Shown: positions 1 to 8,741 of the stretch, piece by piece
How positions within the stretch are numbered: position 1 is the stretch's first letter
Layout of the letters: each line of letters starts with the position of its first letter
Position numbers and translations under genes: made by a program
Source: Gammaproteobacteria bacterium
GTDB taxonomy: Bacteria > Pseudomonadota > Gammaproteobacteria > Pseudomonadales > Azotimanducaceae
Assembly (NCBI GenBank): GCA_021773555.1
Contig: JAJFKA010000161.1
Coordinates: 1-42,262, forward strand
DNA: 42,262 nt
Direction: 5' to 3'
The notes under the pieces: generated by a model
Seen by the model: the letters and a program-made list of their open reading frames with translations, nothing else
What the model was told of the DNA's origin: nothing
Database searches by the model: none

Positions 1-281
1 GCTGTCCGCACAAGCAGGGGGCCGTGATCAGAAGATCAGCAATCATCGCCGCTGGACGAGTGGCGGATATCTGTAGCGGGCCGCCATCGGACCCGTAGGG
101 GCTTTCGACCAAGTGAGGGGAGCTCGGAGAGCCGCAAGACGCGTAGGAAAGAAACCACCGCACCTTCTGCGAAACAACCCGGTTTAATGCTAAGAAAGTG
201 CCATTTGAGTATAGGTGTGATCAGCGCCTGCCCGGACTAGCGGCAGGCACTGCCAGTTGCAACCCATGCACTTCGGGTGGA
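1..281. other. Left edge, no gene identified
   Basis: No gene can be assigned here. Two plus-strand frames are open from the window edge to stops near positions 76 and 98, so the 3' end of a truncated upstream gene is possible, but neither short translation is recognisable. I see no rRNA or tRNA fold. The stretch ends at the 3' end of the minus-strand UrcA-family gene. Confidence 0.4.
226..248. terminator. GC-rich hairpin downstream of the UrcA gene
   Basis: A perfect 7-bp inverted repeat, GCCTGCC and GGCAGGC, with a 9-nt loop lies about 34 nt beyond the stop of the minus-strand UrcA-family gene. There is no T-run on either strand, so it is at best a weak or factor-assisted terminator. Confidence 0.3.
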
Positions 282-620
282 TTACTGGTCGTGAAGCTCC
301 TTGATGGCTGGATGGGCAACCCGGTCTACGGCTGCGGTCAGCGTTTCCTGATAGCACGATTCAACCTCGGCGGAGGCTCTGAGCGAACCGGTAATCTTAA
401 GGTTTGATGAACCACAGAGCTTTCTTGATGCATCCTTAAGCAATCCGTACAGGCCGGCCTGGCCAGTTCTGCTCTGCAGATTCTCCTGGGTGAAGGTGAC
501 TCGATACTCGCTCTTTTCGCTGAAGCCCGCTGATGCAAGCGTTGGTACGGCGATCATGGAACCTGCCGCCGCGGCGATTAGTGTGTTACGAAGGGATCTG
601 GCTTTTAAAAGGGCTTTCAT
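282..620 (-). CDS. UrcA family secreted protein
   Basis: A small exported protein of 112 residues, function unknown. The N-terminus has a basic start, a hydrophobic stretch (residues about 12-29) and an Ala-Ser-Ala type signal peptidase I site near residue 30. The mature part resembles the UrcA family: an LxSRTGQAGLY segment, then DASRKLCG with a conserved Cys, and a second Cys near the C-terminus in VESCYQ. The ATG at 620 is preferred over a TTG two codons upstream because an AGGA ribosome-binding site lies about 9 nt before it. UrcA proteins are small periplasmic proteins of proteobacteria without a firm biochemical role. It is divergently transcribed from the LLM gene across a 270-bp gap that must contain both promoters. 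Confidence 0.75.
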   Translation of the reverse strand: MKALLKARSLRNTLIAAAAGSMIAVPTLASAGFSEKSEYRVTFTQENLQSRTGQAGLYGLLKDASRKLCGSSNLKITGSLRASAEVESCYQETLTAAVDRVAHPAIKELHDQ

Positions 621-893
621 ATTCAATTCCTGTTTGTTAATTGGTTAATTTTCCAAGGGTTGTTATAAACCCATGTACCAAAGACGATGACCTGTTGAAA
701 AAGGTTGGGATGATGCGGTAAAACGAATGCCGGACGGGATAAGCTGCTGGTCGCTGTTGTAGATTGGGGTCGTGCAACCCACTTTTGCTTTGGTGTAGAC
801 TGGATGGATTGTTTGACCAGTCCTGGAACGAATGTTCAATTTGGCAAGGTCGCAAGTCCAAAACTCAAACCATCATCGGAATAAGGAAGACAT

Positions 894-1796
894 ATGACCA
901 GGATGCCTGCGCTTAGTCTGGCGGCCGTACCGGGGCGCCGAAAAGCAACCATCGAGTTGGCGACTGAAATCGAAAAGCGTGGATTCTCCGGAATCTACGG
1001 CCCTAGCCTCGGAGACTCGATGGCCTTATGTGAGGCACTGGCGTTTGCCACTAACGAGATTCATTTTGGCACCAGTATTATGCCGATCTACTTTCGCCAG
1101 GTAGTTGACTACGCCAGTACGGTCTCTTTCATCCATGAGATATCCGGCGGCCGATTCAGGTTTGGGATCGGCGTCAGTCACGCACCGGCTCTAAAATCCA
1201 GAGGTCTGGATGGCGGCAAGCCGCTCAGCGATACCCGTGAGTTCGTTGAACAGCTGCGCGCAGTGCCACGGGCCGGAGAACTGCCTCCCATCGTTCTGGC
1301 AACACTGCGCAAGAAGATGATCGCGCTTTCCGAGGAGATTGCCCAGGGTATGGTATTCGCCAATGGTGCGCGCTCGCACATGGCAACATCGTTGGCAGTT
1401 GTTTCGGACTCAACGCGAGCCGACGACGAGTTTTTTATCGGGGACATGATTCCAACCTGTATCAACGATGACATTGAGGCCGCGAAGGCCGTAAACCGGA
1501 AGACACTGACCTCTTATGCGATGCTGCCCAACTACCGTAATTACTGGAAAGAAGCAGGATATGTCGAGGAAATGGAAGGAATTGAAAAAGCGCTTGCAGA
1601 AGGCGATACCGCCAAAATACCACATTTTCTGACAGACAAGTGGCTTGCTGATACCACGCTGTTTGGCACCGCCTCCCAGGTCAGGGATGGCGTCGAGGCA
1701 TGGTTTGACGCCGGTATCAAAACCCCGATCCTGGTGCCTTCGTCGGCAAATGGCGGACAGATGGTTGCCTTTGAAGAGATGTTAGCTATTTTTTAG
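894..1796 (+). CDS. LLM class flavin/F420-dependent oxidoreductase
   Basis: A 300-residue luciferase-like monooxygenase (bacterial luciferase TIM-barrel superfamily). The family uses FMN or F420 to oxidise or reduce small organic substrates in the cytoplasm. Visible family signs are the N-terminal strand with ATEIEKRGFSGIY, the segment FATNEIHFGTSIMPIYFR, and SGGRFRFGIGVSH, the usual GRxxLGxG substrate/cofactor loop. The C-terminal GTASQVRDGVEAWFDAG matches the closing helix of the fold. A strong AAGGAAG ribosome-binding site precedes the ATG. It stands alone, about 9 kb from the F420 cluster, but resembles the two LLM enzymes in that cluster and may share the cofactor. Whether it prefers F420 or FMN cannot be read from sequence by eye. 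Confidence 0.85.
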   Translation: MTRMPALSLAAVPGRRKATIELATEIEKRGFSGIYGPSLGDSMALCEALAFATNEIHFGTSIMPIYFRQVVDYASTVSFIHEISGGRFRFGIGVSHAPALKSRGLDGGKPLSDTREFVEQLRAVPRAGELPPIVLATLRKKMIALSEEIAQGMVFANGARSHMATSLAVVSDSTRADDEFFIGDMIPTCINDDIEAAKAVNRKTLTSYAMLPNYRNYWKEAGYVEEMEGIEKALAEGDTAKIPHFLTDKWLADTTLFGTASQVRDGVEAWFDAGIKTPILVPSSANGGQMVAFEEMLAIF

Positions 1797-1814
1797 TACC
1801 TGTGGCGCGGGTCG

Positions 1815-2369
1815 TCAGGATGCCTGCTCGGCCTGCTGCTTCATAAAGATGCCGAGAATGTGTCCCGCGACGATCCAGAGACTGAAGTCGTAGATCGCCT
1901 GCCAGACTTTCCATTCAACCGGGATCTGCCACCAGATGAGATCCCCGCCATCGATAGCGACCACAGCGACGGCACCTGCGGCAAGGGACAGCCTGGCGAA
2001 GTCTCGAAATTCCTTGGCCCCGGCGACACGAAACATGCCTGCCATCAAAGCGACCACGATCAGGTTGAGCAGCAATCCTCCAATCATAACCGTGAGGTCG
2101 GTCTGTGATCGACCGGCAAGAGAGATGTGTACAAATCCCACCGGACCTTTCTCGTACAGGCCAACAAGTTCGTCAGCGTCGTGGTTCATCCCGGGTATAA
2201 AGTAGGTACCGGATTCGGGGAAGTTCTGGCGGAGCATTTCCTGCGTCTGTTCATCGTTGGCAACCTGCTTCCAGGCGGCATAAGGCAGGGTACTGACCCC
2301 CCAGAAAAGAAAACCCCAGAGATACAGGACCACTGTCGCGACGATAATACCGATTATTGTTTTGCTCAC
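1815..2369 (-). CDS. Small integral membrane protein, unknown function
   Basis: A 184-residue protein with four probable membrane helices, at about residues 4-28, 92-114, 125-141 and 157-176. A 60-residue hydrophilic domain between helices 1 and 2 (residues about 30-90) is probably extracytoplasmic and contains FPESGTYFIPGM and an HDADELVGLYEKGPVGFVH segment. The start is GTG with an AGGG box about 10 nt upstream. I do not recognise a named family with certainty; the arrangement resembles small proteobacterial membrane proteins of unknown role. It converges with the LLM gene, which ends 18 nt away, and is divergent from the acetyltransferase gene. Confidence 0.7.
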   Translation of the reverse strand: MSKTIIGIIVATVVLYLWGFLFWGVSTLPYAAWKQVANDEQTQEMLRQNFPESGTYFIPGMNHDADELVGLYEKGPVGFVHISLAGRSQTDLTVMIGGLLLNLIVVALMAGMFRVAGAKEFRDFARLSLAAGAVAVVAIDGGDLIWWQIPVEWKVWQAIYDFSLWIVAGHILGIFMKQQAEQAS

Positions 2370-2483
2370 AGACTTGAACCCTCAGCGTGTATTGTCAAAC
2401 GAGAATAACATGGAGAATGATTTGACCCACCCCAAAAAAATGTGGAATTCAGATAGTGCCGCCAGTCTCAAGGAAATTTTGAA

Positions 2484-3023
2484 TTGTCTGTATCAGTGCC
2501 TGAGAACAAACACGTGATTGTTGCTGAAACTGCACGATTGCGGCTGCAGCAGATGCGGACCGAGGATGCAGGTTTCCTCCTGCAACTGATGAATCAACCG
2601 GCTTATCACGCCTTTATCGGTGACCGGGGACTGCGCTCGGTCGCGGATGCCGAGGGCTATCTTGAAAGCGGTCTGATGGCGATGTATCGCGAGTTCGGGT
2701 TTGGACTTTATCTGGTTGTCAGCAAACACAACGATGAGCCCATGGGGATTTGTGGCCTCGTGCAGCGAGAAACTTTGCCGGGGGTCGACATCGGTTTTGC
2801 TTTCTTATCCGAATTCTGGGGCCAGGGTTATGCCGGGGAAGCAGCGCAGTCTGTGATAGATCTTGCCCGGAATCGATTCGGGTTGAAACAGTTGCTGGCG
2901 ATCACGGCGATCGACAATGCCGCTAGCGTTAAGCTGCTGCAAAAACTCGAATTTACGCTCGAACAAATCCTCACCATCGAAGGTGAGCAACTCAATCTGT
3001 TTGTGCGAAGCTTAATGCCGTGA
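2484..3023 (+). CDS. GNAT family N-acetyltransferase (RimJ/RimL type)
   Basis: A 179-residue acetyltransferase of the Acetyltransf_3 type, transferring acetyl from acetyl-CoA to an amine or a protein N-terminus. It opens with ETARLRLQQM, has the GFGLYLVVSK and MGICGLVQR core strands, the acetyl-CoA pyrophosphate loop W-G-Q-G-Y-A-G (residues 112-118), and the DNAASVKLLQKLEF signature near residues 144-157. The start is TTG with AAGGAA about 8 nt upstream; a GTG four codons later is an alternative. The substrate is unknown. It is transcribed alone. Confidence 0.85.
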   Translation: MSVSVPENKHVIVAETARLRLQQMRTEDAGFLLQLMNQPAYHAFIGDRGLRSVADAEGYLESGLMAMYREFGFGLYLVVSKHNDEPMGICGLVQRETLPGVDIGFAFLSEFWGQGYAGEAAQSVIDLARNRFGLKQLLAITAIDNAASVKLLQKLEFTLEQILTIEGEQLNLFVRSLMP

Positions 3024-3071
3024 TCACACTATGGTGTTCACTACTTGTCCAGGTCTGGCAGCCAGCCTTTG

Positions 3072-3527
3072 CTAATCTCGCCTTGCCAGTAGCCGATCCA
3101 GTTGTCCGGCAAATTTGTGTCGCTCGGCCTGGCCCAGTTGTGCAGGACCTCCAGTATGTATCCCGCTACCCCGCAGGCTATCGGCGAAGTCGCGCATATT
3201 GAGTCTGGCTCTGATATTTTCCAAAGAATAAAGTTCTCCCCGGGGGTTGAGCACCAGGCAGCCCTTGTCGATGAGCTCCGCTGCCAGGGGAATATCAGCC
3301 GTAATCACCAGATCACCGGCTTCTGAATTGTGAACAATGTAGTTATCTGCCACATCGAATCCAGGTGGTACCTGAATCGCTGAGATATGTTTTGAATTGG
3401 GGATACGAATTAGCTGATTGGCGACAAGGATCAGGCGAATACCGAGCCGATTGGCCGCGCGGAACAGGGTTTCCTTGATGACATTAGGACAGGCATCCGC
3501 GTCAACCCAGATCGCGGTGATACTCAA
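3072..3527 (-). CDS. YaiI/YqxD family protein (DUF188, UPF0178)
   Basis: A 151-residue protein of the conserved bacterial YaiI/YqxD family (DUF188), related to the PIN-like nuclease superfamily; its cellular function is not established. The N-terminal signature WVDADACPN (residues 7-15) and the acidic segment [11 protein letters not shown] are clearly present, as is the family [16 protein letters not shown] segment and the C-terminal GGP followed by a charged helix. Length is normal. The start codon appears to be TTG at 3527, with no convincing ribosome-binding site. It lies 79 bp downstream of the alpha/beta hydrolase gene on the same strand. Confidence 0.9.
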   Translation of the reverse strand: MSITAIWVDADACPNVIKETLFRAANRLGIRLILVANQLIRIPNSKHISAIQVPPGFDVADNYIVHNSEAGDLVITADIPLAAELIDKGCLVLNPRGELYSLENIRARLNMRDFADSLRGSGIHTGGPAQLGQAERHKFAGQLDRLLARRD

Positions 3528-3606
3528 GGTTGCGCTGGACTTTCCAGCCCAGCCGTGGCCTGTGAGCAGGGCGAAGGGAATATCGACATCAGCGACCTTA
3601 AGCGCT

Positions 3607-4500
3607 TCATCTGGCGTTAGTTGACAGAAAATCTGTGATTACTGCGATGAACTCATCGAACTGATCATGGTGTAGCCAGTGACCGGCATTCTCCACGTTT
3701 TGCAGTTCGGCGAAACGAAAATGTTTATCGGAGCCATTCTGACCCGTGCGATGTCCAAATCCCTGGCTCGCGTTCAACAGCAGCGTGGGACAATTGATTT
3801 TCTCCCAGAGGCGGGTCATATCGTCGAAGCTGATATTTGCCGGTGAGCGTGAATGGGTATAGTTGTCGAATTTCCAGGTGTAGGTCCCGTCCTCATTCCG
3901 ATTGCTGCCATGAATGGTCAGGTGTCGTGCTCTGTCCTCACTCAGATGGGGGTTGGATTTTTGCATGCGATGAAAAGCGTCGCTCAGCGATGGGTATTTC
4001 CGCGGCGTGCGTCCGGCAAGATCCCGGGTGGTATCAATCCAGTCACGAATACGCTGTTGCGGGTGCACGTCACTGGATTGTTGGGACCAGAATCCGCCGA
4101 CCCCTTCGACGGACACGAGAGAGACAACCTTTTCCGGAAACAAACCAGCTAACAGGCAGGCAATGGTGCCGCCCATGGAGTGAGCGATAATGTTGACGGG
4201 ATTAAGGTTTTCCTGGTCAATCAGTTGCGCCAGATCGTAGACATAATCCAGGGTTCCGTATGACGACCCCTGGCACCACTGGGAGTCGCCATGGCCACGA
4301 AGGTCTGGGACCACGACGTGATAATTTTCGCACAGGACCTCGCTGGTCCAGTCCCAGTTGTGGCAGTGGTCTTGAACTCCATGAACCAGTAACACGTGTT
4401 TGGCGGCACTGTTCCCCCAATCCAGATAGTGAAGCTTCAACCGTTGGGAAAAGTAGGTGTGTGAGGTCGGGCTGGGTTTAATTCTTACAGCGTCAGGCAT
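3607..4500 (-). CDS. Alpha/beta hydrolase
   Basis: A 297-residue alpha/beta hydrolase, presumably an esterase or related C-C or C-O hydrolase. The oxyanion segment VHGVQD (residues 39-44), the DLRGHGDS turn (66-73), the nucleophile elbow AHSMGG with Ser108, and a C-terminal GHWLHHDQ with His274 are all visible. The usual acidic residue after strand 7 is not obvious ([10 protein letters not shown]); Glu132 after strand 6 (SVEGVGG) is a possible acid. The cap region runs over residues about 140-230. There is no signal peptide. It lies 51 nt downstream of the acyl-CoA synthetase gene on the same strand and may be co-transcribed with it, which would fit ester or thioester metabolism. The substrate is unknown. 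Confidence 0.85.
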   Translation of the reverse strand: MPDAVRIKPSPTSHTYFSQRLKLHYLDWGNSAAKHVLLVHGVQDHCHNWDWTSEVLCENYHVVVPDLRGHGDSQWCQGSSYGTLDYVYDLAQLIDQENLNPVNIIAHSMGGTIACLLAGLFPEKVVSLVSVEGVGGFWSQQSSDVHPQQRIRDWIDTTRDLAGRTPRKYPSLSDAFHRMQKSNPHLSEDRARHLTIHGSNRNEDGTYTWKFDNYTHSRSPANISFDDMTRLWEKINCPTLLLNASQGFGHRTGQNGSDKHFRFAELQNVENAGHWLHHDQFDEFIAVITDFLSTNAR

Positions 4501-4551
4501 AATTTCTCAGTGATGATTTCGGTTGGGATTGCAGCACGCTAACCTTGCGCC

Positions 4552-6363
4552 TCAGAAGGCGATTTCACGACGAATAATTCTGTCATAGTAGTCGCTGTCC
4601 AGATCGCTGTACTCCGAGTCCCCCGGTTTGAGCACGAGCAGCCGATTGCGAACCTTCTCTAAATGATAAGCCTGCTCCCGCAATTCGTTTTTTTGTAGTT
4701 TGTGGGTTGTCGTGGTGGGCAGTTCATCGAGAATGCGGATAAACAGTGGTCGGGCATAACCTGGAAGGTTGTCCTGGATATGCACCGAAAGGCTCTTAAC
4801 GTTGATCGAGGCTGGATCAAGATGTTCGTTGACCACGATCGCAGCCATACCAGCACGGCCGTCTGCGCCTGCGATCTCGACACCGTAGACATTGGTGAAC
4901 ACCACATCCTCGTGGCTGTTAATAATCTCGCCCACCTCGTTGGTGGAAACATTTTCACTTTTCCAGCGGAATGTATCGCCGACCCGGTCTACAAACTGGT
5001 AGTGCTTCTGACCGAAGCTGAAACCGACTTCAACAGTTTTCATCAGGTCACCGCTGTTAAAATAGAGATCACCATCGGAGAACGCGTTGCGGACCAGTTT
5101 CTTGTCCGATGCCTCGGCATTTGTGTACCCCTCAAACTGGGAGTTTGCAGTCACCTCGATTAGCAACAGGCCAGATTCTCCAGCCGCCACTTCAATGCAG
5201 TGACCATCAGCATCCATGACCAGTTCGTCACTGGCAACATCGTAGTTAGCGAGTTTAACCGGGGCGATCCCAAGACCGACTGTACAGTTTTTGTTAAACA
5301 GGTTGGCAAAGCCGCCGTTACCTTCACTGGCACCGTAAAATTCCCCAATGCGTTCGATGTCAAATCGTTCCTTGAAATCAAGCCAGATGTCCGGTCGCAG
5401 ACCGTTGCCAACGATAGTGCGAATAGGATTCTGACGATCCATGCTCGATTTTGGGCGGCTCATCAGGTAACGGACAAATTCACCGATGTAAACAAAGCTG
5501 GTGCAATTGTATTTACGGATGTCGTCCCAGAAAGCGCTGACAGATAGTCGTCGCCGAATGACAGTTGACGCACCTGCGTGAAAAGCGGCAGCAAGGCCGA
5601 TCATCAATCCGGTACCGTGATAAAGCGGCAGGCAGTTGTACATTCGATCACCCCGCTTGATCCGAAGGAGCAGATCAGCGGACATACCCGCAGTGGGAAC
5701 CAGTCGTTTGTTGGAGACTACCGCGGCTTTTGGCAATCCGGTGGTTCCCGAGGTAAAAATGTAAAACGCGGTGGAACCCAGGGTGACGCTACGACTCTCC
5801 GGCAGATCGGCGGCATCAAGTGTCTCGTCGGTTGAGTCCAGTTGCACCGCCCAGTTCGGCGGCGGACCCGATGCGGCCCCCGGGTCAGCGACATAGAGAT
5901 AATCTGCGCCATCGTCCAGCGATAGCGCCTCGCGAATCTCGTTTAATGATTCAGTCAGTTCTTCTCCAAAGATACATTTGCTGGATTCCGTGAGCGTGAT
6001 GCAATGGGTTAGTTGAGCACGGGTTAGATTAGTGTTGATAAGGCCTGCGGATGCGCCGAGCTTTCCGATCGCCAGAATCTGCACAACGAACTCAATGCGA
6101 TTTTGCATAAACAGACTGACGCACTGGCCTGGACCGATGCCCTGGTCACGCAGTGTTCGCGCGATTCGATTGGCTCGCTCATTCAGCGACTGCCAGCTGA
6201 CGACTTCATCCTCACACAACAACGCAATATCCTCCGGGAAACGTCGGACGTTTTCTTCCACCATGATCGAAAGGGAACCAATATCGTCTGCTGAAGGTGG
6301 TTTACGCGTGGCCGCCGTGTACAGCACTTTCAGGTCACCCAGGAAACTGGAAATCTTCCCCAT
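4552..6363 (-). CDS. Long-chain acyl-CoA synthetase (FATP/FadD6 type)
   Basis: An ATP-dependent ligase that activates long or very long fatty acids to acyl-CoA through an acyl-AMP intermediate. The AMP-binding signature YIFTSGTTGLPKA is at residues 201-213. LPLYHGTG, the FYGASEGN motif (the FATP-type variant) and FNSGDLM, then DRVGDTFRWKSENVST, are typical of the very-long-chain (FATP, FadD6) branch. I place the start at ATG 6363, giving 603 residues, the family's usual size, with GGTGA just upstream. The frame remains open to 6573, but the extra 70 residues look non-homologous. It fits with AlkB and CYP153 in this window as the step feeding fatty acids into beta-oxidation. Confidence 0.9.
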   Translation of the reverse strand: MGKISSFLGDLKVLYTAATRKPPSADDIGSLSIMVEENVRRFPEDIALLCEDEVVSWQSLNERANRIARTLRDQGIGPGQCVSLFMQNRIEFVVQILAIGKLGASAGLINTNLTRAQLTHCITLTESSKCIFGEELTESLNEIREALSLDDGADYLYVADPGAASGPPPNWAVQLDSTDETLDAADLPESRSVTLGSTAFYIFTSGTTGLPKAAVVSNKRLVPTAGMSADLLLRIKRGDRMYNCLPLYHGTGLMIGLAAAFHAGASTVIRRRLSVSAFWDDIRKYNCTSFVYIGEFVRYLMSRPKSSMDRQNPIRTIVGNGLRPDIWLDFKERFDIERIGEFYGASEGNGGFANLFNKNCTVGLGIAPVKLANYDVASDELVMDADGHCIEVAAGESGLLLIEVTANSQFEGYTNAEASDKKLVRNAFSDGDLYFNSGDLMKTVEVGFSFGQKHYQFVDRVGDTFRWKSENVSTNEVGEIINSHEDVVFTNVYGVEIAGADGRAGMAAIVVNEHLDPASINVKSLSVHIQDNLPGYARPLFIRILDELPTTTTHKLQKNELREQAYHLEKVRNRLLVLKPGDSEYSDLDSDYYDRIIRREIAF

Positions 6364-7405
6364 TTGTTCACCATTCGTTTTTTTGTGGGATTGGTCAGGA
6401 ATAATAGCGCGAGAGTCAGACGGGGAACAGGTCTGCGTGCCCGGTGCGATACTGGAAATCTCGATCAGGCGCCATGGATTCTCACGGTCATCGTTAGCGG
6501 CTGCGTTGATCGAAGGTCTGCGGCACTGGAAGAGTCCGGGTCGACTCATGGTTGTCAGAGAATATCCCATCACTTGAAATCGGTTAGTGAAGGTCGACTG
6601 GTAAGTCAGGACAGCGTGTATAACTCAGCTTTTTGCCATCTGACAGGTAAGCTATCTCACTTGTTTTAGTGGTTAAAAGTACGCGATTCGCTGAATCGGT
6701 TGCGACATTGGCCTACAGGCGGAATAAAATCCTTTAAAAGTAGCTACGCGTCTTGTCTGCACGTGACGGAAACATTAGTCCTACGAAACCGTGAACTTGT
6801 TAGCATCGCAACGGTTTATCCAGGGGTGCCTGTTCGTCGATCGTTAAGGTGCGGTCAACATATTCATGAAGTATTGAAGTGATAACAGGTTCACGTGGGC
6901 GGATTGTCGTGCGCGGGAAGCTGGAATTATTACAGTTGCACGGAAACTTTGGGAATCTCCGTTAAACCTCTGGGAAATGTAGGGTTTTGGCTACAAAATT
7001 GGGGGTCAGTTATCGAGAATTCCCCTATGACAGTGCTGTTTCCACTGATTTTTGAGGGTTAAATTGAATTCCTGCGCCCAAGTTATTCACATTCAGGGGG
7101 GTCAGATCAAAACCGGTCCCTGAAGACCGATCAGGGGAAACCACGCGTGGCGAGCCTCTGTCAAGTGCCTAATATAGAAGGGCTACAGCGATTTTGTATA
7201 AAAAATGACCAATTTCCGCCGAGGTACTGTAATCGGGGGCTGCGCCTCTTCAGCCGCACTTATCACCAGAGTTATCCACAGATTTTGTGGAAAACTAGGG
7301 AATTCGAGCCCTGATGTTAGCCATCGCAAACGCGAATGTCCGACGAACGGTCGTGATCCCGGGATTTTTCAAGTGATCTGCTGCACTTTGAACCGGTAGC
7401 GGTGC
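6364..7405. other. Non-coding gap of about 1 kb
   Basis: No credible gene was found in this interval; short frames of 60-64 codons have no recognisable content. It holds the promoter region of the acyl-CoA synthetase gene and the 3' flank of the MFS gene. Its distinguishing content is a set of DnaA-box-like 9-mers listed separately, an AT-rich patch at 7192-7215, and two copies of a GGGGGTCAG string (near 7001 and 7097). I see no intrinsic terminator with a T-run. Confidence 0.5.
6615..7294. promoter_or_regulatory. Cluster of DnaA-box-like sites
   Basis: Two exact matches to the TTATNCACA DnaA box occur on the plus strand: TTATTCACA at 7083-7091 and TTATCCACA at 7272-7280. One-mismatch copies lie on the minus strand at 6615-6623 (TTATACACG) and 7286-7294 (TTTTCCACA), the latter 5 bp from the second perfect box. 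This is more than expected by chance in about 1 kb. No dnaA, dnaN, gidA or parA gene is nearby, so a titration or regulatory site is as likely as an origin. Confidence 0.35.
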
Positions 7406-8632
7406 TTAAGCTGGTGAACGGTAGTCCCAAATGGCTGATTTGTAGTAGCCAAAGACAAAGATCAGCGTCGAGGCGAGCATACCCGGCAGTAGTGCATTGA
7501 GAGGACCCCAGATACCGATGATGAAACCCAGGACGAGTGACCCGATAGGTGCAGCGCTCATCAGGCTCAAGGTGTAGATGGACATCACTCTGGACAGGAA
7601 TCGGGTGTCGGAGAATTCCTGCACCATCAGCCTGGACATGGTTGAGGTAACGCCCATGTTAAATCCCCAGAACGCGACCGCGAACCAGATTACCCAGAGT
7701 TCCGGTTTTAGCCAGATAAGCACGAGGATGGGAATTCTGGAAAGCTGCATCAACAGGAATAACCGTCCCGGGCGGAGCAGCGGCATAAACCTTAGCAGAC
7801 CAAAATTGGCCACCAACGATCCAAAATAGAAAACAACGGTGAGATTGGCCAGGAGTATGGCGTCGCCCGCGTAGACGCGGGCGATGACGAAAGGCATCGC
7901 AACCATCCAGGCACCGGCGTTAAAAAAGCTGGAAAGGCAATTAATGCCGATCACGTCTCTGGCGAGCTTGTGGTGCCATACATGGGCCAGGCCATCCCTG
8001 ATAACTTGCAGTGCAGGTGTTGGTCGGGTCCGTGAAATTGCCGGACCCTTGGTCAGAAACGAGGTAAAAATGCCGCCGATCACGAACAAGAGCGCCTGGC
8101 CGATGAGCACGCTGGTGAGACCCAGGGTTTCCAACTCTCCGGCAAATTTGGTCCCGGCCATCGTCGCAATTGAACCAATACCGGTTGACAGACTGATTGC
8201 GTATTGAAGCCGGGAGGCTGCAACCCGGTTGAGGATTGTGTTTCGTGCCGGGTTTGAACCACTGTTCAGCAGGTTGGCTGCCAACGCCATCATAATCAGA
8301 ATCCAGAAGCCGATGAGTCCGTAGAAGGACGCCACTGCCAGCAACAAAGGGGGGATCGCGCTCAGGTAGTGTGCCTGGATCAGTAACTTGCGACCATCCA
8401 CGCGATCACCGATGGCACCTCCCCAGAGCATGAAAATCAGGCCAGGAATTCCGATGAGTAACTGCGCCATGCCCACTCGCTCGGGTGACTCGTGCAGGAC
8501 GCCGACGAGTATCCAGGTAACGAGCAACTGCTGGATACTGAAACTCCCCATCCAGAAAGCGAATCCGGCATTGTAGAAGCTCAGCTGGAATCGGTTACCG
8601 GAAGGCGCGTTGGATTGATTGGTCGTGTTCAT
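7406..8632 (-). CDS. MFS transporter (EntS/MFS_3-like exporter)
   Basis: A major facilitator superfamily protein of about 408 residues with 12 predicted membrane helices. The GDRVDGRKLL loop between helices 2 and 3 is the classic MFS motif (G-x-x-x-D-R-x-x-R/G-R/K). The general organisation, including a conserved SGSNPARNTILNRV segment and the LSRVMSIYTL region in the C-terminal half, matches the MFS_3/EntS group of exporters that remove siderophores or small hydrophobic compounds. The start is taken at ATG 8632; a TTG at 8650 is possible but poorly placed for its ribosome-binding site. It is divergent from the serine hydrolase gene. Substrate unknown. Confidence 0.85.
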   Translation of the reverse strand: MNTTNQSNAPSGNRFQLSFYNAGFAFWMGSFSIQQLLVTWILVGVLHESPERVGMAQLLIGIPGLIFMLWGGAIGDRVDGRKLLIQAHYLSAIPPLLLAVASFYGLIGFWILIMMALAANLLNSGSNPARNTILNRVAASRLQYAISLSTGIGSIATMAGTKFAGELETLGLTSVLIGQALLFVIGGIFTSFLTKGPAISRTRPTPALQVIRDGLAHVWHHKLARDVIGINCLSSFFNAGAWMVAMPFVIARVYAGDAILLANLTVVFYFGSLVANFGLLRFMPLLRPGRLFLLMQLSRIPILVLIWLKPELWVIWFAVAFWGFNMGVTSTMSRLMVQEFSDTRFLSRVMSIYTLSLMSAAPIGSLVLGFIIGIWGPLNALLPGMLASTLIFVFGYYKSAIWDYRSPA

Positions 8633-8741
8633 CGATCCATGATACCGCAATCACCCGTTGGACAAAGCAACACCGGGATCGTCGAGCGGACTCGAAATGC
8701 TGTGCTACAGTGGCATCTTTAATTTTCAGGAGTCAGGTTTC

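Noticed and set aside
6364-6573. 70-residue N-terminal extension of the acyl-CoA synthetase
   Set aside because: The extension has no family similarity, while ATG 6363 gives the normal length and has a ribosome-binding site.
7001-7105. GGGGGTCAG strings as remnants of REP-associated transposase ends (also near 39249)
   Set aside because: Only two copies occur in the gap, with no inverted partner. The copy near 39249 is explained by the UGA codon and adjacent proline codons of the selenoprotein.
6615-7294. Chromosomal origin of replication
   Set aside because: No replication genes flank the gap and no clear repeated AT-rich unwinding element is seen. Kept only as a DnaA-box cluster.
7205-7399. 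64-codon frame in the non-coding gap
   Set aside because: No ribosome-binding site, no recognisable content, and it spans the DnaA-box pair.
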